From UBA1563 sp041667115 (lineage in GTDB: Bacteria > Bacteroidota > Ignavibacteria > Ignavibacteriales > Ignavibacteriaceae), in NCBI GenBank assembly GCA_041667115.1, contig JBAYFO010000001.1, positions 186,001 to 250,000 on the forward strand: 64,000 nt of DNA, given 5' to 3'. The translations under genes were made by a program, and so were the position numbers. The notes under the pieces were generated by a model. That model made no database searches. It saw only the letters and a program-made list of their open reading frames with translations, and was not told the DNA's origin. Below, piece after piece: positions 41,626 through 51,211 of the stretch; position 1 is the stretch's first letter; every line of letters begins with the position of its first letter.

Positions 41626-42648
41626 ATGGCAGAACAACCAGAAAATGAATCCCCCAAAACGGGAATACAAAAATTTAGATCAATCATGAACAAAATTCTC
41701 CATCCATTCGGAAAGAAAGTTCGAAAAACTCCCGAGACTTTTATGGAGAAAGTTATTGAGTTCTTTCGTTCGCTTTTGTCTGCGGCAATAGCGGCATTAT
41801 TTATCATAACATTTTTTATACAAAACACGCGTATTCCAACCGGCTCTATGGAAGACACGATCCTGGTTGGCGATTTCATTCTCGTAAATAAATTTGTTTA
41901 CGGACCGAGTTCACCCAAATATATTCCGTTTACTGAAATTGAAATCCCTTACTTCACAATGCCATTCTTAAAATTTAAAGATCCACAGCATGGTGATATT
42001 GTGGTGTTCGAGTATCCAGGCAATAAAGAACAATTACGTGCCGATGAACGCATTCCAGGCTTGCCGATTCCCGAAGAGCAAATTGCGATGAACGTAAATT
42101 ATGTAAAACGCTGTATCGGATTACCGGGTGACACGATTGAAGTGCGCGACAAAGTTGTTTTTGTGAACGGGAAAGAATTTTGGATACCACCTTACATAAA
42201 ATATTTATCTCCCTACCCGGTTCCAAAAGGGCAGGTGAATTCACAAATCTTTCCAAAAGGGAAACCCTGGAACGAAGATAATTATGGACCGCTTGTTGTG
42301 CCTAAAAAAGGGATGACCATTCCGCTGACCGTTGAAAATGTTGAAGAATGGCGTACAATAATCGATAGAGAATTTGCCAAGCGTGTTGTTGAAGTGAAAG
42401 ACGGAACCGTAACTTTGAATGGTGCGCCAATTACCTCCTACACCTTTCAAAAAAATTATTATTTTATGATGGGTGACAACAGAGATGATTCTGCCGATTC
42501 AAGGTTCTGGGGATTTGTTCCCCGCGATATGGTAGTTGGTGAAGCATTTATGTCTTTGTTTTCCTGGGATAGAGATATTCCATTTTCAGAACTCTTCCGT
42601 TTGATCGGTTCTATCAGAACTGATAGAATATTAAAATTGATTCATTAA
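41626..42648 (+). CDS. lepB: Signal peptidase I
   Basis: 340 aa. One N-terminal transmembrane helix (about 47-67) followed by the S26 catalytic domain: nucleophile Ser74 in 'RIPTGSMEDTIL', general base Lys161 in 'NYVKRCIGLPGD', and the C-terminal box 'MMGDNRDDSADSRFWGFVP'. A long insertion between boxes C and E (about 170-270) is common in Bacteroidota LepB. Cleaves Sec and Tat signal peptides at the outer face of the inner membrane. Starts 11 bp after gatB; followed by a terminator at 42711. Confidence 0.97.
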   Translation: MAEQPENESPKTGIQKFRSIMNKILHPFGKKVRKTPETFMEKVIEFFRSLLSAAIAALFIITFFIQNTRIPTGSMEDTILVGDFILVNKFVYGPSSPKYIPFTEIEIPYFTMPFLKFKDPQHGDIVVFEYPGNKEQLRADERIPGLPIPEEQIAMNVNYVKRCIGLPGDTIEVRDKVVFVNGKEFWIPPYIKYLSPYPVPKGQVNSQIFPKGKPWNEDNYGPLVVPKKGMTIPLTVENVEEWRTIIDREFAKRVVEVKDGTVTLNGAPITSYTFQKNYYFMMGDNRDDSADSRFWGFVPRDMVVGEAFMSLFSWDRDIPFSELFRLIGSIRTDRILKLIH

Positions 42649-42670
42649 AAATTTCTCGTTAACATTTTTC

Positions 42671-42690
42671 GGAACGGTCTCGACCGTTCC
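42671..42690. repeat. 20-bp palindrome GGAACGGT-CTCG-ACCGTTCC
   Basis: Perfect 8-bp arms around a 4-nt centre, 22 bp after the lepB stop and 20 bp before the bidirectional terminator. It is not needed for termination. It resembles a dispersed intergenic repeat, but no second copy was found in this window. Confidence 0.5.
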
Positions 42691-42710
42691 CTACATTTTT
42701 GAAAATAAAA

Positions 42711-42740
42711 AAGCCACTCCGAGATTAATCGGAGTGGCTT
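42711..42740. terminator. Bidirectional rho-independent terminator between lepB and the TonB receptor
   Basis: AAGCCACTCCGA (42711-42722) and TCGGAGTGGCTT (42729-42740) form a perfect 12-bp stem with a 6-nt loop. T-runs follow on the plus strand and A-runs precede it, so it can stop transcription from both convergent genes. Confidence 0.92.
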
Positions 42741-42769
42741 TTTTTATGAACACCTAAATGAATAGGTTT

Positions 42770-45700
42770 TTATAATGTATATCTAACACCGAGCTGCATT
42801 CTCCAACGAGAAGCAATATCGCTTATTGTATAAACGGAATTGTTTGCAGGCTTAGAGAAACCATAAACAGGCGTATTAGCAACGCCATTATTGGTAACGA
42901 AACCCTGTAAAGCAACAATGTTATAAGTGCCAAGACCGGCAGTTTCAACTTTTCCCCAGCTGCTGCTGAGCAAGTTAGCTACGTTTAACACATCAAGTGA
43001 AAATTGGAACACACCGAGACCCAAAAAGTCCGGTACATCTTGAGTAATTTTAAGATCGAGATATTGTTGCCATTTTTCACGGGCGCCATTTCTTTCAGAA
43101 ATTTTACCGCGATTTTTGCTGAGATATTCATCATTCTGAATAAATGCATTCAGATCAGCAGCAGTTTGTCCGGCAGTTGTTGAAGCAACAAAATTTCCAC
43201 CGACAATTTTACCGACAAGAATATCGCTTGCATCTTTAGGAATATAGAATAAATCGTTATATCTAAATCCGTCGTTGTTCAAGTCGCCATTTACAACGAA
43301 TGAAAATGGATTACCACTTTGTCCGTTATAGAATAATGATATTGTTGTTGGTGCTTTCTCAAAGAATTCAGCAGCGTAAGAAACTGATGCGAACACTCTG
43401 TGTTTAACTTCCCATTGTGAAGTTGTAAGAGCCGGGTTGTTCGGATCCATATCAATCGGGCTGTAATTCATTTGAGATGCTGCTTGTGAAGAACTCAAAC
43501 TGTTTTTATCTTTTGCTTCGCCGAATGTATAAGCGGTATTAATAGAAACTCCGCGTGTAACATTTCTTTGAAGTTGGAACATCAAATTATATTGATACCC
43601 TGCGCTTGTGTTATATAATTCAAGAATATCCCAGAAGTTTCCGTTTCCGTAATCGGTACCACCGTATTTCGGACGACCGTCTGCAATCTTGCTTGTTGAA
43701 GCTTTTAAATTCCCTTTGCGGTATAACATTTCATTAATACTCTTCGAGTACAAGAATTCCGCGGTTCCAACGAATCCGCAAATTAATTCTTGGTCAACTC
43801 CAAGATTAAATCTCATAACCTGAGGTAATTTTAAATTTGGGTCAACAACGTCAATTTCAGATTGAAATTTTGCAATTCCGGTTCCCGGGTCGCCTGAAAT
43901 ATATTGACTGCGCGGGTCTGGATTAAATTTAATTCCTTGTCCACTGTTATTAACTTCGGCAGTAAACATACCGGTGTTTCCAAAATTATTTGACATCCAA
44001 ACGTATGGAATACGTCCGGTAAAGATTCCAACACCGCCGCGTACTTGTGTAGTTCTCTCGCCGGTAACATCCCAGTTAAAACCAACTCTAGGTGACCAGA
44101 GCATATTTCCTGTTGGGATTTGATCGGTTCTGTATTGTGAGAAATATTTTGGAAGAGAATCATTTTTCGCAGGAGTTGTTGGGAATGTAGGAATATCAAC
44201 ACGAACGCCTGCAGTAATTTTTAAGGTTGGTAAAACTGCCCATTCATCTTGCACATAAAAACCAAATTGGCTTACGCTAAATTCGGCGGCAGGAACAGCG
44301 CTTGGGTCACGTTGATTTCCAAATCGTGAATATACTCTTTGATAGTAAGAGATGACATCATTATTAAAATCATTTATACTATTATATTCATAATACCCAA
44401 AAGCAGAGCGTGCAAATAAATTACTGAAAGAGAAAAATTCATTATGAGTTCCTACCGTAAAAGTATGGTCACCCATAAATAAACTGAAGTTATCAGTAAA
44501 TTCAAAAATGTCCTGGTCTAATCTGTTTGCAGAGGAAAATCTGTCGGGACCTGCATACATTGAAAAAGTTTTATTTAATTCTTTAATTAAAACTTCAGGA
44601 GCGTCAGCAGACTTTCCTTTTCTTTTATCTCTGATTGTTGTATACCCAACGATCAATTCGTTTGACATTGTATTCCCGAAAGTGCTGTTTAATTGGGCAA
44701 CCGTAGAATTGGTCATGTTGCTCATCGAATAAGGCTGTGTATCAAAAAGTAAATTAGCTACTGTTCTATAATTATAAAGTTTATCAGAACCTGCATCTAC
44801 GAAATTATTTCGTACGGTTAATTTGTGGTTTTCGGCTAAGTTATAGTCAAAACGAACAAATAATTTTGAACTTGGCTGTTCAAATGTAGGTAAGGTGTAG
44901 CCACCTGCAGTAAATCCTTTTGCAGCAAGGGCAGCAGCAAATTGATCACCTAAAGTTTGCAATTCAGCTACGGTTTTTCCACCGAATCCGTTTACAAGCG
45001 ATAAGTTTGGTTGAGGATAATTGTAAATTGTTTTTTCTCCGTTTACAAAGAAGAACAATTTGTCTTCGATGATCGGACCACCGGCTCTAAAGCCAAACTG
45101 GTAGTCTTTAAATTCATCCATTTTTTTTGTCTTTACGTCAGTATAACCTTTGTATTGTCCGGATAAATTTTGATTTCTTCCAAAACCATAAATTGATCCA
45201 TGATACTGGTTTGTTCCGCTACGGGTAATAGCGTTAATACCGCCACCGGTAAAACCACTTTGTCTTACATCGTAAGGAGCAATTACTACTTGAAACTCAC
45301 TGATAGCGTCCAAGCTTATAGGATTTGTTCCTGATTGTCCACCAGGAGTTCCTGAGGAACCTAAACCGAAAAGGTCATTATATTGAGTTCCATCAATTTG
45401 AATGTTGTTGTATTTTGAGGAACGACCGGCTGCACCTAAACCACTACCCGAAAAAAGTGGAGATAATTTAGAAAAAGATTGAAAATCTCTCGATGTAGTA
45501 GGAATTTCCTGCATCGATTTTTCTGAAACGTTCTGAGCAGAACCAGTTCTTGCTTGACTTAAAATGGCACTTTTTTCTGCAGTAATGGTCAGCTCACTAA
45601 GAGTAACTGAAGATTCCGGCAATTTAAAATTTACCATTAAATTTTGAGCTAATTGAAGATTAACACCTTCTTGAATCTGTGTAGTATACCCAACAAACGA

Positions 45701-45952
45701 AACAGTAATTTTATATGGGCCTCCTGTCTTTAATCCGGTTAAATTGTATTTACCATCAAGACGTGTAGATGTGCCATAAACAGTTCCAGTTGGGACATGG
45801 ACAGCCATAACTGAAGCAGATGGGAGAGCTTCTCCATCCATTGCAGTAACTTTGCCATTAATGCTGGCGGTTGTAAGCCCCTGCGCTAATGACATCTGGA
45901 CCATTCCGAAGAACACCACGAACAAAAGCATCTGTAAGAATAACTTTTTCAT
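42770..45952 (-). CDS. Oar-like TonB-dependent outer-membrane receptor
   Basis: 1060 aa. Signal peptide (cleavage near SLA, residue 23), a carboxypeptidase-regulatory-like domain (about 28-115: 'INGKVTAMDGEALPSASVMA'), a plug domain with 'NNIQIDGTQYNDLFGLG' and 'GGGINAITRSGTNQYHGSIY', then a large beta-barrel ending 'RWRMQLGVRYTL'. The plug and early barrel match the Oar family of TonB-type receptors. Likely takes part in uptake or export across the outer membrane; the substrate is unknown. An 8-bp-arm palindrome sits 28 bp upstream of its start. Single-gene unit. Confidence 0.93.
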   Translation of the reverse strand: MKKLFLQMLLFVVFFGMVQMSLAQGLTTASINGKVTAMDGEALPSASVMAVHVPTGTVYGTSTRLDGKYNLTGLKTGGPYKITVSFVGYTTQIQEGVNLQLAQNLMVNFKLPESSVTLSELTITAEKSAILSQARTGSAQNVSEKSMQEIPTTSRDFQSFSKLSPLFSGSGLGAAGRSSKYNNIQIDGTQYNDLFGLGSSGTPGGQSGTNPISLDAISEFQVVIAPYDVRQSGFTGGGINAITRSGTNQYHGSIYGFGRNQNLSGQYKGYTDVKTKKMDEFKDYQFGFRAGGPIIEDKLFFFVNGEKTIYNYPQPNLSLVNGFGGKTVAELQTLGDQFAAALAAKGFTAGGYTLPTFEQPSSKLFVRFDYNLAENHKLTVRNNFVDAGSDKLYNYRTVANLLFDTQPYSMSNMTNSTVAQLNSTFGNTMSNELIVGYTTIRDKRKGKSADAPEVLIKELNKTFSMYAGPDRFSSANRLDQDIFEFTDNFSLFMGDHTFTVGTHNEFFSFSNLFARSAFGYYEYNSINDFNNDVISYYQRVYSRFGNQRDPSAVPAAEFSVSQFGFYVQDEWAVLPTLKITAGVRVDIPTFPTTPAKNDSLPKYFSQYRTDQIPTGNMLWSPRVGFNWDVTGERTTQVRGGVGIFTGRIPYVWMSNNFGNTGMFTAEVNNSGQGIKFNPDPRSQYISGDPGTGIAKFQSEIDVVDPNLKLPQVMRFNLGVDQELICGFVGTAEFLYSKSINEMLYRKGNLKASTSKIADGRPKYGGTDYGNGNFWDILELYNTSAGYQYNLMFQLQRNVTRGVSINTAYTFGEAKDKNSLSSSQAASQMNYSPIDMDPNNPALTTSQWEVKHRVFASVSYAAEFFEKAPTTISLFYNGQSGNPFSFVVNGDLNNDGFRYNDLFYIPKDASDILVGKIVGGNFVASTTAGQTAADLNAFIQNDEYLSKNRGKISERNGAREKWQQYLDLKITQDVPDFLGLGVFQFSLDVLNVANLLSSSWGKVETAGLGTYNIVALQGFVTNNGVANTPVYGFSKPANNSVYTISDIASRWRMQLGVRYTL

Positions 45953-45979
45953 AGTATAGAATACCTCTATTTATTAGTA

Positions 45980-45999
45980 AAATTTGAACGCTCAAATTT
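45980..45999. promoter_or_regulatory. Palindrome in the leader of the TonB-receptor gene
   Basis: AAATTTGA-ACGC-TCAAATTT: perfect 8-bp arms with a 4-nt spacer, 28 bp before the receptor ATG and also within the shared 156-bp region with the divergent M16 peptidase gene. Size and placement fit an operator for a dimeric repressor. No regulator is assigned. Confidence 0.45.
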
Positions 46000-46108
46000 C
46001 ACTCTTTTAAATCATTTATTCAAATTAAATTTCTGTTAAATAAAAAAAGATTTTTTTTTGATTTGCAGGAATGTAGTATCTTCTCCCTCCATAAAAAGAA
46101 AATGTTAA

Positions 46109-47383
46109 ATGAAAAATCTTTCTCTTGAGTATGAAAAATATGCGTTGAAAAACGGCTTAGAAGTCATTCTCTATCCTGATACTTCGCTTCCGATTGCAGT
46201 GGTAAACCTTTGGTACAACGTTGGCTCGAGCAGAGACCCTAAGAATAAGACCGGGCTTGCGCACCTCTTCGAACACATGATGTTTCAAGGTTCAAAACAT
46301 GTTAAGAAAGGAGAGCATTTTAAATTTATTCAGGATAGCGGCGGAACCTTAAATGCCTCCACAAGCTTTGACGTTACAAATTATTTTGAAAAAATTCCTT
46401 CCGGTTTTCTTGAAACTGCTTTGTGGCTTGAGTCTGATCGGATGGGCTTTTTCATTGAGGCGTTGACTGACGAGACATTGGCAAATCAAATTGATGTAGT
46501 AAAAAACGAACGGCTCGAACGTTACGATAATCAGCCGTATGGATTAACATGGGAAAAGGTCTTCGGTCTACTATACGAAACCGGGCATCCGTATCACGCA
46601 CCAACGATCGGTTTTATGAATGACATTCTGTCTTACAATCAAAAAGATGTTGGTGAATTTTTCAGCACCTATTATCAACCGCGAAATGCTTCAATAGTTA
46701 TTGCCGGTGATTTTGAAGTTGGGCAAGCTAAGGACCTTGTTGAAAAATATTTCAGTGGAATTAGTTCGTCAAAAAATGTTTCTCAATTGAAGACGGACGA
46801 TAATGATCTTTTGGAATCGAAAAGTGAAATTGTTTTTGACGCGGTAAGTTTAGAAAAAATTCTTCTCGTCTGGAAGACTGAAAAAATATTCAACGAGAAT
46901 AATTTCTCACTGGATATTCTCTCCGACATATTAACCGGATCTAAAAACGGAAGGCTCTACAACAAACTGGTTCTTCAGCTTGAACTTGCTATGCAAGTCT
47001 CCGCTTTTCAGTTCTCGGGAAAATACGGGGGATTTTTTTGTGTAACCGTTACTGCAAAACCCGGCAAATCGTTGGATGAAATAAAAAAAATAATTCTAAC
47101 CGAATTGGATATTCTTTTTCAACACGATATTACGTCTGAAGAATTAACCCGTTCAAAAAACGGTATCAAAGCTCATTTTATTTACGGAATGCAAAGTTTA
47201 GACTCGGTGGCAAATCAATTAAACCATTATAATTATTATTTGGGTGAACCAAATTCATTTTCAATTGAGTTAGGTCTTTACGAAAAAGTTGAAAAGGCAT
47301 CAGTAAAGCAATGTGCCGCATACTTTGCTAAGCCGCATATTGATCTTCGCTTTGTTCCGAAGGAAAAGAGAGGGAATTCATGA
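46109..47383 (+). CDS. M16 zinc peptidase, active subunit
   Basis: 424 aa. Inverted zinc motif HxxEH in 'GLAHLFEHMMFQGS' (His52, Glu55, His56), with the downstream acidic ligand in 'VVKNERLERYDNQ'. M16B (processing-peptidase-like) proteins work as two-part clamshells. This gene supplies the catalytic half, and the next gene, overlapping by ATGA, supplies the other. No signal peptide is evident, so it is probably cytoplasmic or weakly exported. Cleaves peptides; substrate unknown. Confidence 0.93.
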   Translation: MKNLSLEYEKYALKNGLEVILYPDTSLPIAVVNLWYNVGSSRDPKNKTGLAHLFEHMMFQGSKHVKKGEHFKFIQDSGGTLNASTSFDVTNYFEKIPSGFLETALWLESDRMGFFIEALTDETLANQIDVVKNERLERYDNQPYGLTWEKVFGLLYETGHPYHAPTIGFMNDILSYNQKDVGEFFSTYYQPRNASIVIAGDFEVGQAKDLVEKYFSGISSSKNVSQLKTDDNDLLESKSEIVFDAVSLEKILLVWKTEKIFNENNFSLDILSDILTGSKNGRLYNKLVLQLELAMQVSAFQFSGKYGGFFCVTVTAKPGKSLDEIKKIILTELDILFQHDITSEELTRSKNGIKAHFIYGMQSLDSVANQLNHYNYYLGEPNSFSIELGLYEKVEKASVKQCAAYFAKPHIDLRFVPKEKRGNS

Positions 47384-48753
47384 TGATCGATAGAACAACG
47401 CCTCCTCCAATTCTTGAACATGCTACGTTTCATCTTCCAAAGATTCAACAAATAATTTCTGCAAGAGGAATGACGGGATTATTTATTCAAAAAGCAAAAC
47501 TGCCGATGGTTCAATTCAACTTTATTGTTTCTACCGGTTGCGTTTTGGATGGCGAAGGAAAAAGCGGACTTGCAAATCTTACTGCGATCTTAATTGATGA
47601 AGGCGCGGGGGGATTAACTGCTCTTGAGTTGAACAATCAATTTGAATTGCTCGGTTCTTCAATTCAGATTTCCATTAATCACGAATTTATGTATTTCTCG
47701 GTTCTCTCCCTTGAAGATAAATTTGAGGAAACACTTTCTTTGCTTAGTAAAATTCTGACGGAACCTCATTTTGAAGAATCTGAATTTTTGCGGGAGAAAA
47801 GTAAAGTGCTGGCGCAACTCCTTCAATTAAAAGATGAGCCGGACTCGATTGCAGACCGGATTTATGAGGAACAAGTTTTTGGACCTGACAACAAACAAGG
47901 ACATTTTACATTAGGTAAAGAAAAAGATATTGAGTCTCTTATAAATGAAGATGTAAAAGACTTTTATCGGGCATTTATCTTATCCGGTAAAGCCGGTTTT
48001 GTTTGTGCAGGTTCCCTCGACACCGGTGTTTTGAAAAAATATATTGATCTCTATTTAGATAAATTCGGGGAGGAGAAAAATGTTACTACTCCTTTATTTC
48101 CTCTTCGGGTAAAAAAGCGAAGTTTGATGTTTGTTCATAAACAAGATGCGCAACAAACAGAAATCCGGGTTGGAAATCTTTGCAGTAAGCGAAGCGATAA
48201 AGATTTTTATGCTAAAGCCGTTATGAATACCATTTTGGGAGGACAATTTAATTCACGCATCAACTATAAACTCCGCGAAACAAAAGGCTACACCTATGGA
48301 GCAACTTCATATTTTGCTTATAGAAAAGAGCATGGCTATTTTTTACTCACTACATCTGTTCAATCTGAACATACAATTGAAGCCATTCAAGATATTTTTT
48401 ATGAATTAAATCAAATTAAAGAAACCATTAGTGAGGAAGAGCTTGATGCGGCAAAACTTTCCATCATAAGGCGGTTCCCAAGTAATTTTGAAACCTATTA
48501 CCAGCTTGCTTTCGGGTTAAACACACTTTATACCTATGCTTTGCAGCCTTCTTATTTTGATGAATATATTCCCAACGTGAAAGCCGTAACGCTCGATGGT
48601 GCACTCCGGGCAGCTAAGAAAAATATTATCGATTCAGAAATGGTTGTTGTGCTTGTGGGCGATAAATCGAAATTCGTTAACCAACTTGAAGAATTCGGCT
48701 TTGAAGAAATTATAGAAATGAATGAGGATGGCGAACCGCTTATTTTCCCTTAA
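47380..48753 (+). CDS. M16 peptidase-like protein, non-catalytic partner
   Basis: 457 aa. Full M16 fold, but the zinc site is lost: where the partner has HLFEH, this one reads 'GLANLTAILIDEG'. The C-terminal half keeps 'GGQFNSRINYKLRETKGYTY', the Arg/Tyr segment that completes the substrate site in M16B heterodimers. Overlap with the active subunit gene (ATGA) supports a heterodimer. It ends in a 14-bp convergent overlap with the gene at 48740. Confidence 0.92.
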   Translation: MMIDRTTPPPILEHATFHLPKIQQIISARGMTGLFIQKAKLPMVQFNFIVSTGCVLDGEGKSGLANLTAILIDEGAGGLTALELNNQFELLGSSIQISINHEFMYFSVLSLEDKFEETLSLLSKILTEPHFEESEFLREKSKVLAQLLQLKDEPDSIADRIYEEQVFGPDNKQGHFTLGKEKDIESLINEDVKDFYRAFILSGKAGFVCAGSLDTGVLKKYIDLYLDKFGEEKNVTTPLFPLRVKKRSLMFVHKQDAQQTEIRVGNLCSKRSDKDFYAKAVMNTILGGQFNSRINYKLRETKGYTYGATSYFAYRKEHGYFLLTTSVQSEHTIEAIQDIFYELNQIKETISEEELDAAKLSIIRRFPSNFETYYQLAFGLNTLYTYALQPSYFDEYIPNVKAVTLDGALRAAKKNIIDSEMVVVLVGDKSKFVNQLEEFGFEEIIEMNEDGEPLIFP

Positions 48754-49798
48754 GCCGTTTCACCGCTGTAGAAACGGGGATAAAGAGGATTCCTCTTTTC
48801 TTTACGTTTTTTATAATATCGATTGAAGTATTAAAATAACTTGCCGGAAGAAGCATTACTTTTGTCTCGCCTGTCTCTAATTTTTGTACTTCCACAGAAA
48901 AGCGATGCGTTAATTCATCATTGTTCAGATCAGAAAGATTTGTAAATACATTAGTCGAATAGAGTGTAACTTTCCGTTTAGCAAATTCCTTCCGGACTTT
49001 ACTATATGCATTTGAACTTAATAATGTTGACTGAGCATTCACAAAGAAAAAAGCATTATTCGGATAATTTTTTATCAATGAATTTATTGCAAGCTTGTTC
49101 CTTAGAAACGGAAAGTTTTCCGCTAAGGTAAATTCTGGATTAGGGCTTGACTCCGTTAATTCAACAAGATATTCCTTTCGTGCATCTAAAACTATTTTTG
49201 AGAATTCTACACTTTCATTTTTCGGTTGTAAGAGAAAGGCAAAGTTTTCCGGAACGCGCAACAATTTTTTTAGCTCTTCATCCGGCATATTTTCATAGTT
49301 CGTTAATATAAAGGCAATAGAGCCATTATCACGATGGAGGGAAGTGTCCTGGATAATTTCCGTGTAAAACTTAATTTTTCCACCGGAGGAAATTTTTAAT
49401 AATAATTTTTTATCCAACATGGCATCAATTGAAGAAATGGAGACACTCTTAGATGTGAAATCTTCAAAAACACTTTGAAGAAAAACCGGAGTCGGAACAT
49501 CATACGGAAGTGTTAAACTATATGAGAATACTAGTGAATCCTCTTTTTTATAAGGTGATTTTATTTTTTGAAGCAGCTTTTCATTTAAATAAAATTCTGA
49601 TACACTTTTTAAGAAAAGGGAATTGATTTCACTTGAAGAAATTTCAGAAGTGTTTATTGCTTGTTGCTTCGGGGTAAAAAAAGAGAGTAGAATATTTAAA
49701 AACATCAAAAAAATTGCAAGAGCAAATAAAAGAACAAATATGGTGCGAAAGTTCCCTGTCCCTTTTTTAGGCTGGTTTGAAGATGTTGGGAAAATCAT
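48740..49798 (-). CDS. Membrane-anchored divergent polysaccharide-deacetylase-like protein
   Basis: 352 aa. One N-terminal transmembrane helix (about 17-43), a Ser/Glu-rich middle, and a C-terminal domain (about 155-350) whose order of segments ('IAFILTNYENMPDEELKKLL', 'ENFAFLLQP', 'KEYLVELTES', 'NAFFFVNAQSTLLSSNAYSK', 'KRKVTLYSTNVF') follows the YibQ-type divergent deacetylase fold. The motifs expected to hold metal and substrate (such as NNHMGS) are not preserved. The assignment is tentative and activity doubtful. Overlaps the crotonase gene by 4 bp. Confidence 0.5.
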   Translation of the reverse strand: MIFPTSSNQPKKGTGNFRTIFVLLFALAIFLMFLNILLSFFTPKQQAINTSEISSSEINSLFLKSVSEFYLNEKLLQKIKSPYKKEDSLVFSYSLTLPYDVPTPVFLQSVFEDFTSKSVSISSIDAMLDKKLLLKISSGGKIKFYTEIIQDTSLHRDNGSIAFILTNYENMPDEELKKLLRVPENFAFLLQPKNESVEFSKIVLDARKEYLVELTESSPNPEFTLAENFPFLRNKLAINSLIKNYPNNAFFFVNAQSTLLSSNAYSKVRKEFAKRKVTLYSTNVFTNLSDLNNDELTHRFSVEVQKLETGETKVMLLPASYFNTSIDIIKNVKKRGILFIPVSTAVKRLKGK

Positions 49799-50577
49799 TT
49801 ATGAGTAAAGTCCGGTTTCCGTTTCTGTAAAAAAGCAGTTGTCCCTTCTTTAAAATCTTCTGTTCCCGTAGCTAAAGCAAAAAGAGATGCTTCATAAATT
49901 TCGCCCTGACTTTGCGGTAGTTCTTTTATCGCATGGATCGCCTTCAATGCAAGCCGTACCGCTTGTGCCGGTTTAGCTGCTATTTTTTCGGCAAGTTCTT
50001 TTGCCGCTGTAATTAACTCACTTAACGGATAGACATGATTTACTAAACCAAGTTGAAGCGCGGTTTGTGCATCAATAAAATCTGCTGTAAGAATATATTC
50101 GAGTGCTTTTGAAGAATTGATCAAACGTGTTAAGCGCTGTGTTCCACCGTATCCCGGGATGATTCCCAGATTTATTTCCGGTTGCCCGAATTTTGCATTC
50201 TCGGAAGTTAGTCTTATATGACAAGCTAAAGCCAGTTCACATCCGCCACCCAGTGCAAAGCCGTTTACTGCGGCTATAACGGGTTTTGAAAGATGTTCAA
50301 TAAAGGAAAAAATCTTTTGTCCTTTTTCCGCAAAATCTTTTGCAGCTAAAGGAGTAAGTTTATTCAATTCGGAAATATCAGCTCCGGCAACAAATGCTTT
50401 TTCTCCGCTTCCGGTTAGCACAACTGCACGTACTTCAGGATTGTGCTCTATCGAAAGAAAAACTTCGTAAAGTTCATTCAAAGTAGCATTATTCAACGCG
50501 TTCAATTTATCAGGACGATTGATCGTTACGTGCGCAACATTGTTTACAATTTCAAATAAAAGATTTGTGTAATTCAT
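49795..50577 (-). CDS. Enoyl-CoA hydratase (crotonase family)
   Basis: 260 aa, cytoplasmic. Crotonase fold with oxyanion-hole segments 'FVAGADISEL' and 'NGFALGGGCELALACHIRLT', and the catalytic glutamates at Glu114 and Glu134 ('FGQPEINLGIIPGYGGTQRL'), matching Glu144 and Glu164 of the rat enzyme. Hydrates trans-2-enoyl-CoA in fatty-acid or butyrate-type metabolism. Its neighbours are not fatty-acid genes. Start at 50577 has AGGAAAT upstream. Confidence 0.95.
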   Translation of the reverse strand: MNYTNLLFEIVNNVAHVTINRPDKLNALNNATLNELYEVFLSIEHNPEVRAVVLTGSGEKAFVAGADISELNKLTPLAAKDFAEKGQKIFSFIEHLSKPVIAAVNGFALGGGCELALACHIRLTSENAKFGQPEINLGIIPGYGGTQRLTRLINSSKALEYILTADFIDAQTALQLGLVNHVYPLSELITAAKELAEKIAAKPAQAVRLALKAIHAIKELPQSQGEIYEASLFALATGTEDFKEGTTAFLQKRKPDFTHK

Positions 50578-50585
50578 ATTTCCTT

Positions 50586-51173
50586 CTAAAAACTTACGTA
50601 TAAAGGTAACCGTACTTTCATATCGAATGAAAGATATTGATTGTTATGAAGATAATTATAGGAAGCGAGCATTTCAACTAAAAACATTGAGGCGCCGACA
50701 CCGACACTAAAACCAAGCTTCGATCCTCCTTCTAAAAAATTATTTTTCCCGGACTCAATCTTAAACTGATGAAGTTTTTGGAACACAGTTAAGTTTGTAG
50801 CTACTTCAACGTACGGAAGAATGAGAACGATATTTTGCAAGATGGGGGAAAGATAATAGCGTGCGCCAAATGAGAGGGGCAACAAACTTGTTGAGAATTG
50901 AGAATAGGTTGATACTTGATAAAAACTTTGTGCACCGGGGAATTGTTCAAACCCGACTTTGCCGAAAAGAAAAAGGGGAAGATATTCATTATTCGTATAA
51001 GCAATCTCAACATTGAATCCATAACCAAGCATTGTTGTATTATTAAAATCAAAAGTAGGGATGCGTGGACCGACACCGATAGCGAGAAAGGTCCCTCTTG
51101 CTTTGTCCGATGCATAAATTGCCGAAGTGTATGTCAAAAGACAAACGGCTAGTATGATAAAATATTTTTTCAT
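50586..51173 (-). CDS. Outer-membrane beta-barrel-like protein
   Basis: 195 aa from the ATG at 51173, which opens a signal peptide (MKKYFIILAVCLLTYTSAIY); the longer frame from 51197 would spoil it. The mature chain alternates Gly and aromatic residues ('GTFLAIGVGPRIPTFDFNNT', 'LPLFLFGKVGFEQFPG', 'GFSVGVGASMFLVEMLASY') and ends 'FDMKVRLPLYVSF', a C-terminal Phe as in porin-like barrels. No specific family recognised. Same strand as the crotonase gene, 8 bp before it. Confidence 0.7.
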   Translation of the reverse strand: MKKYFIILAVCLLTYTSAIYASDKARGTFLAIGVGPRIPTFDFNNTTMLGYGFNVEIAYTNNEYLPLFLFGKVGFEQFPGAQSFYQVSTYSQFSTSLLPLSFGARYYLSPILQNIVLILPYVEVATNLTVFQKLHQFKIESGKNNFLEGGSKLGFSVGVGASMFLVEMLASYNYLHNNQYLSFDMKVRLPLYVSF

Positions 51174-51211
51174 TGCTTGGAAAATCTTCTTGATCAAATA
51201 TAAGAAAAGAA

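Noticed and set aside
43831..44202. 123-aa minus-strand frame inside the TonB receptor gene
   Set aside because: Shifted-frame shadow of the receptor barrel region; no start context and low-complexity product.
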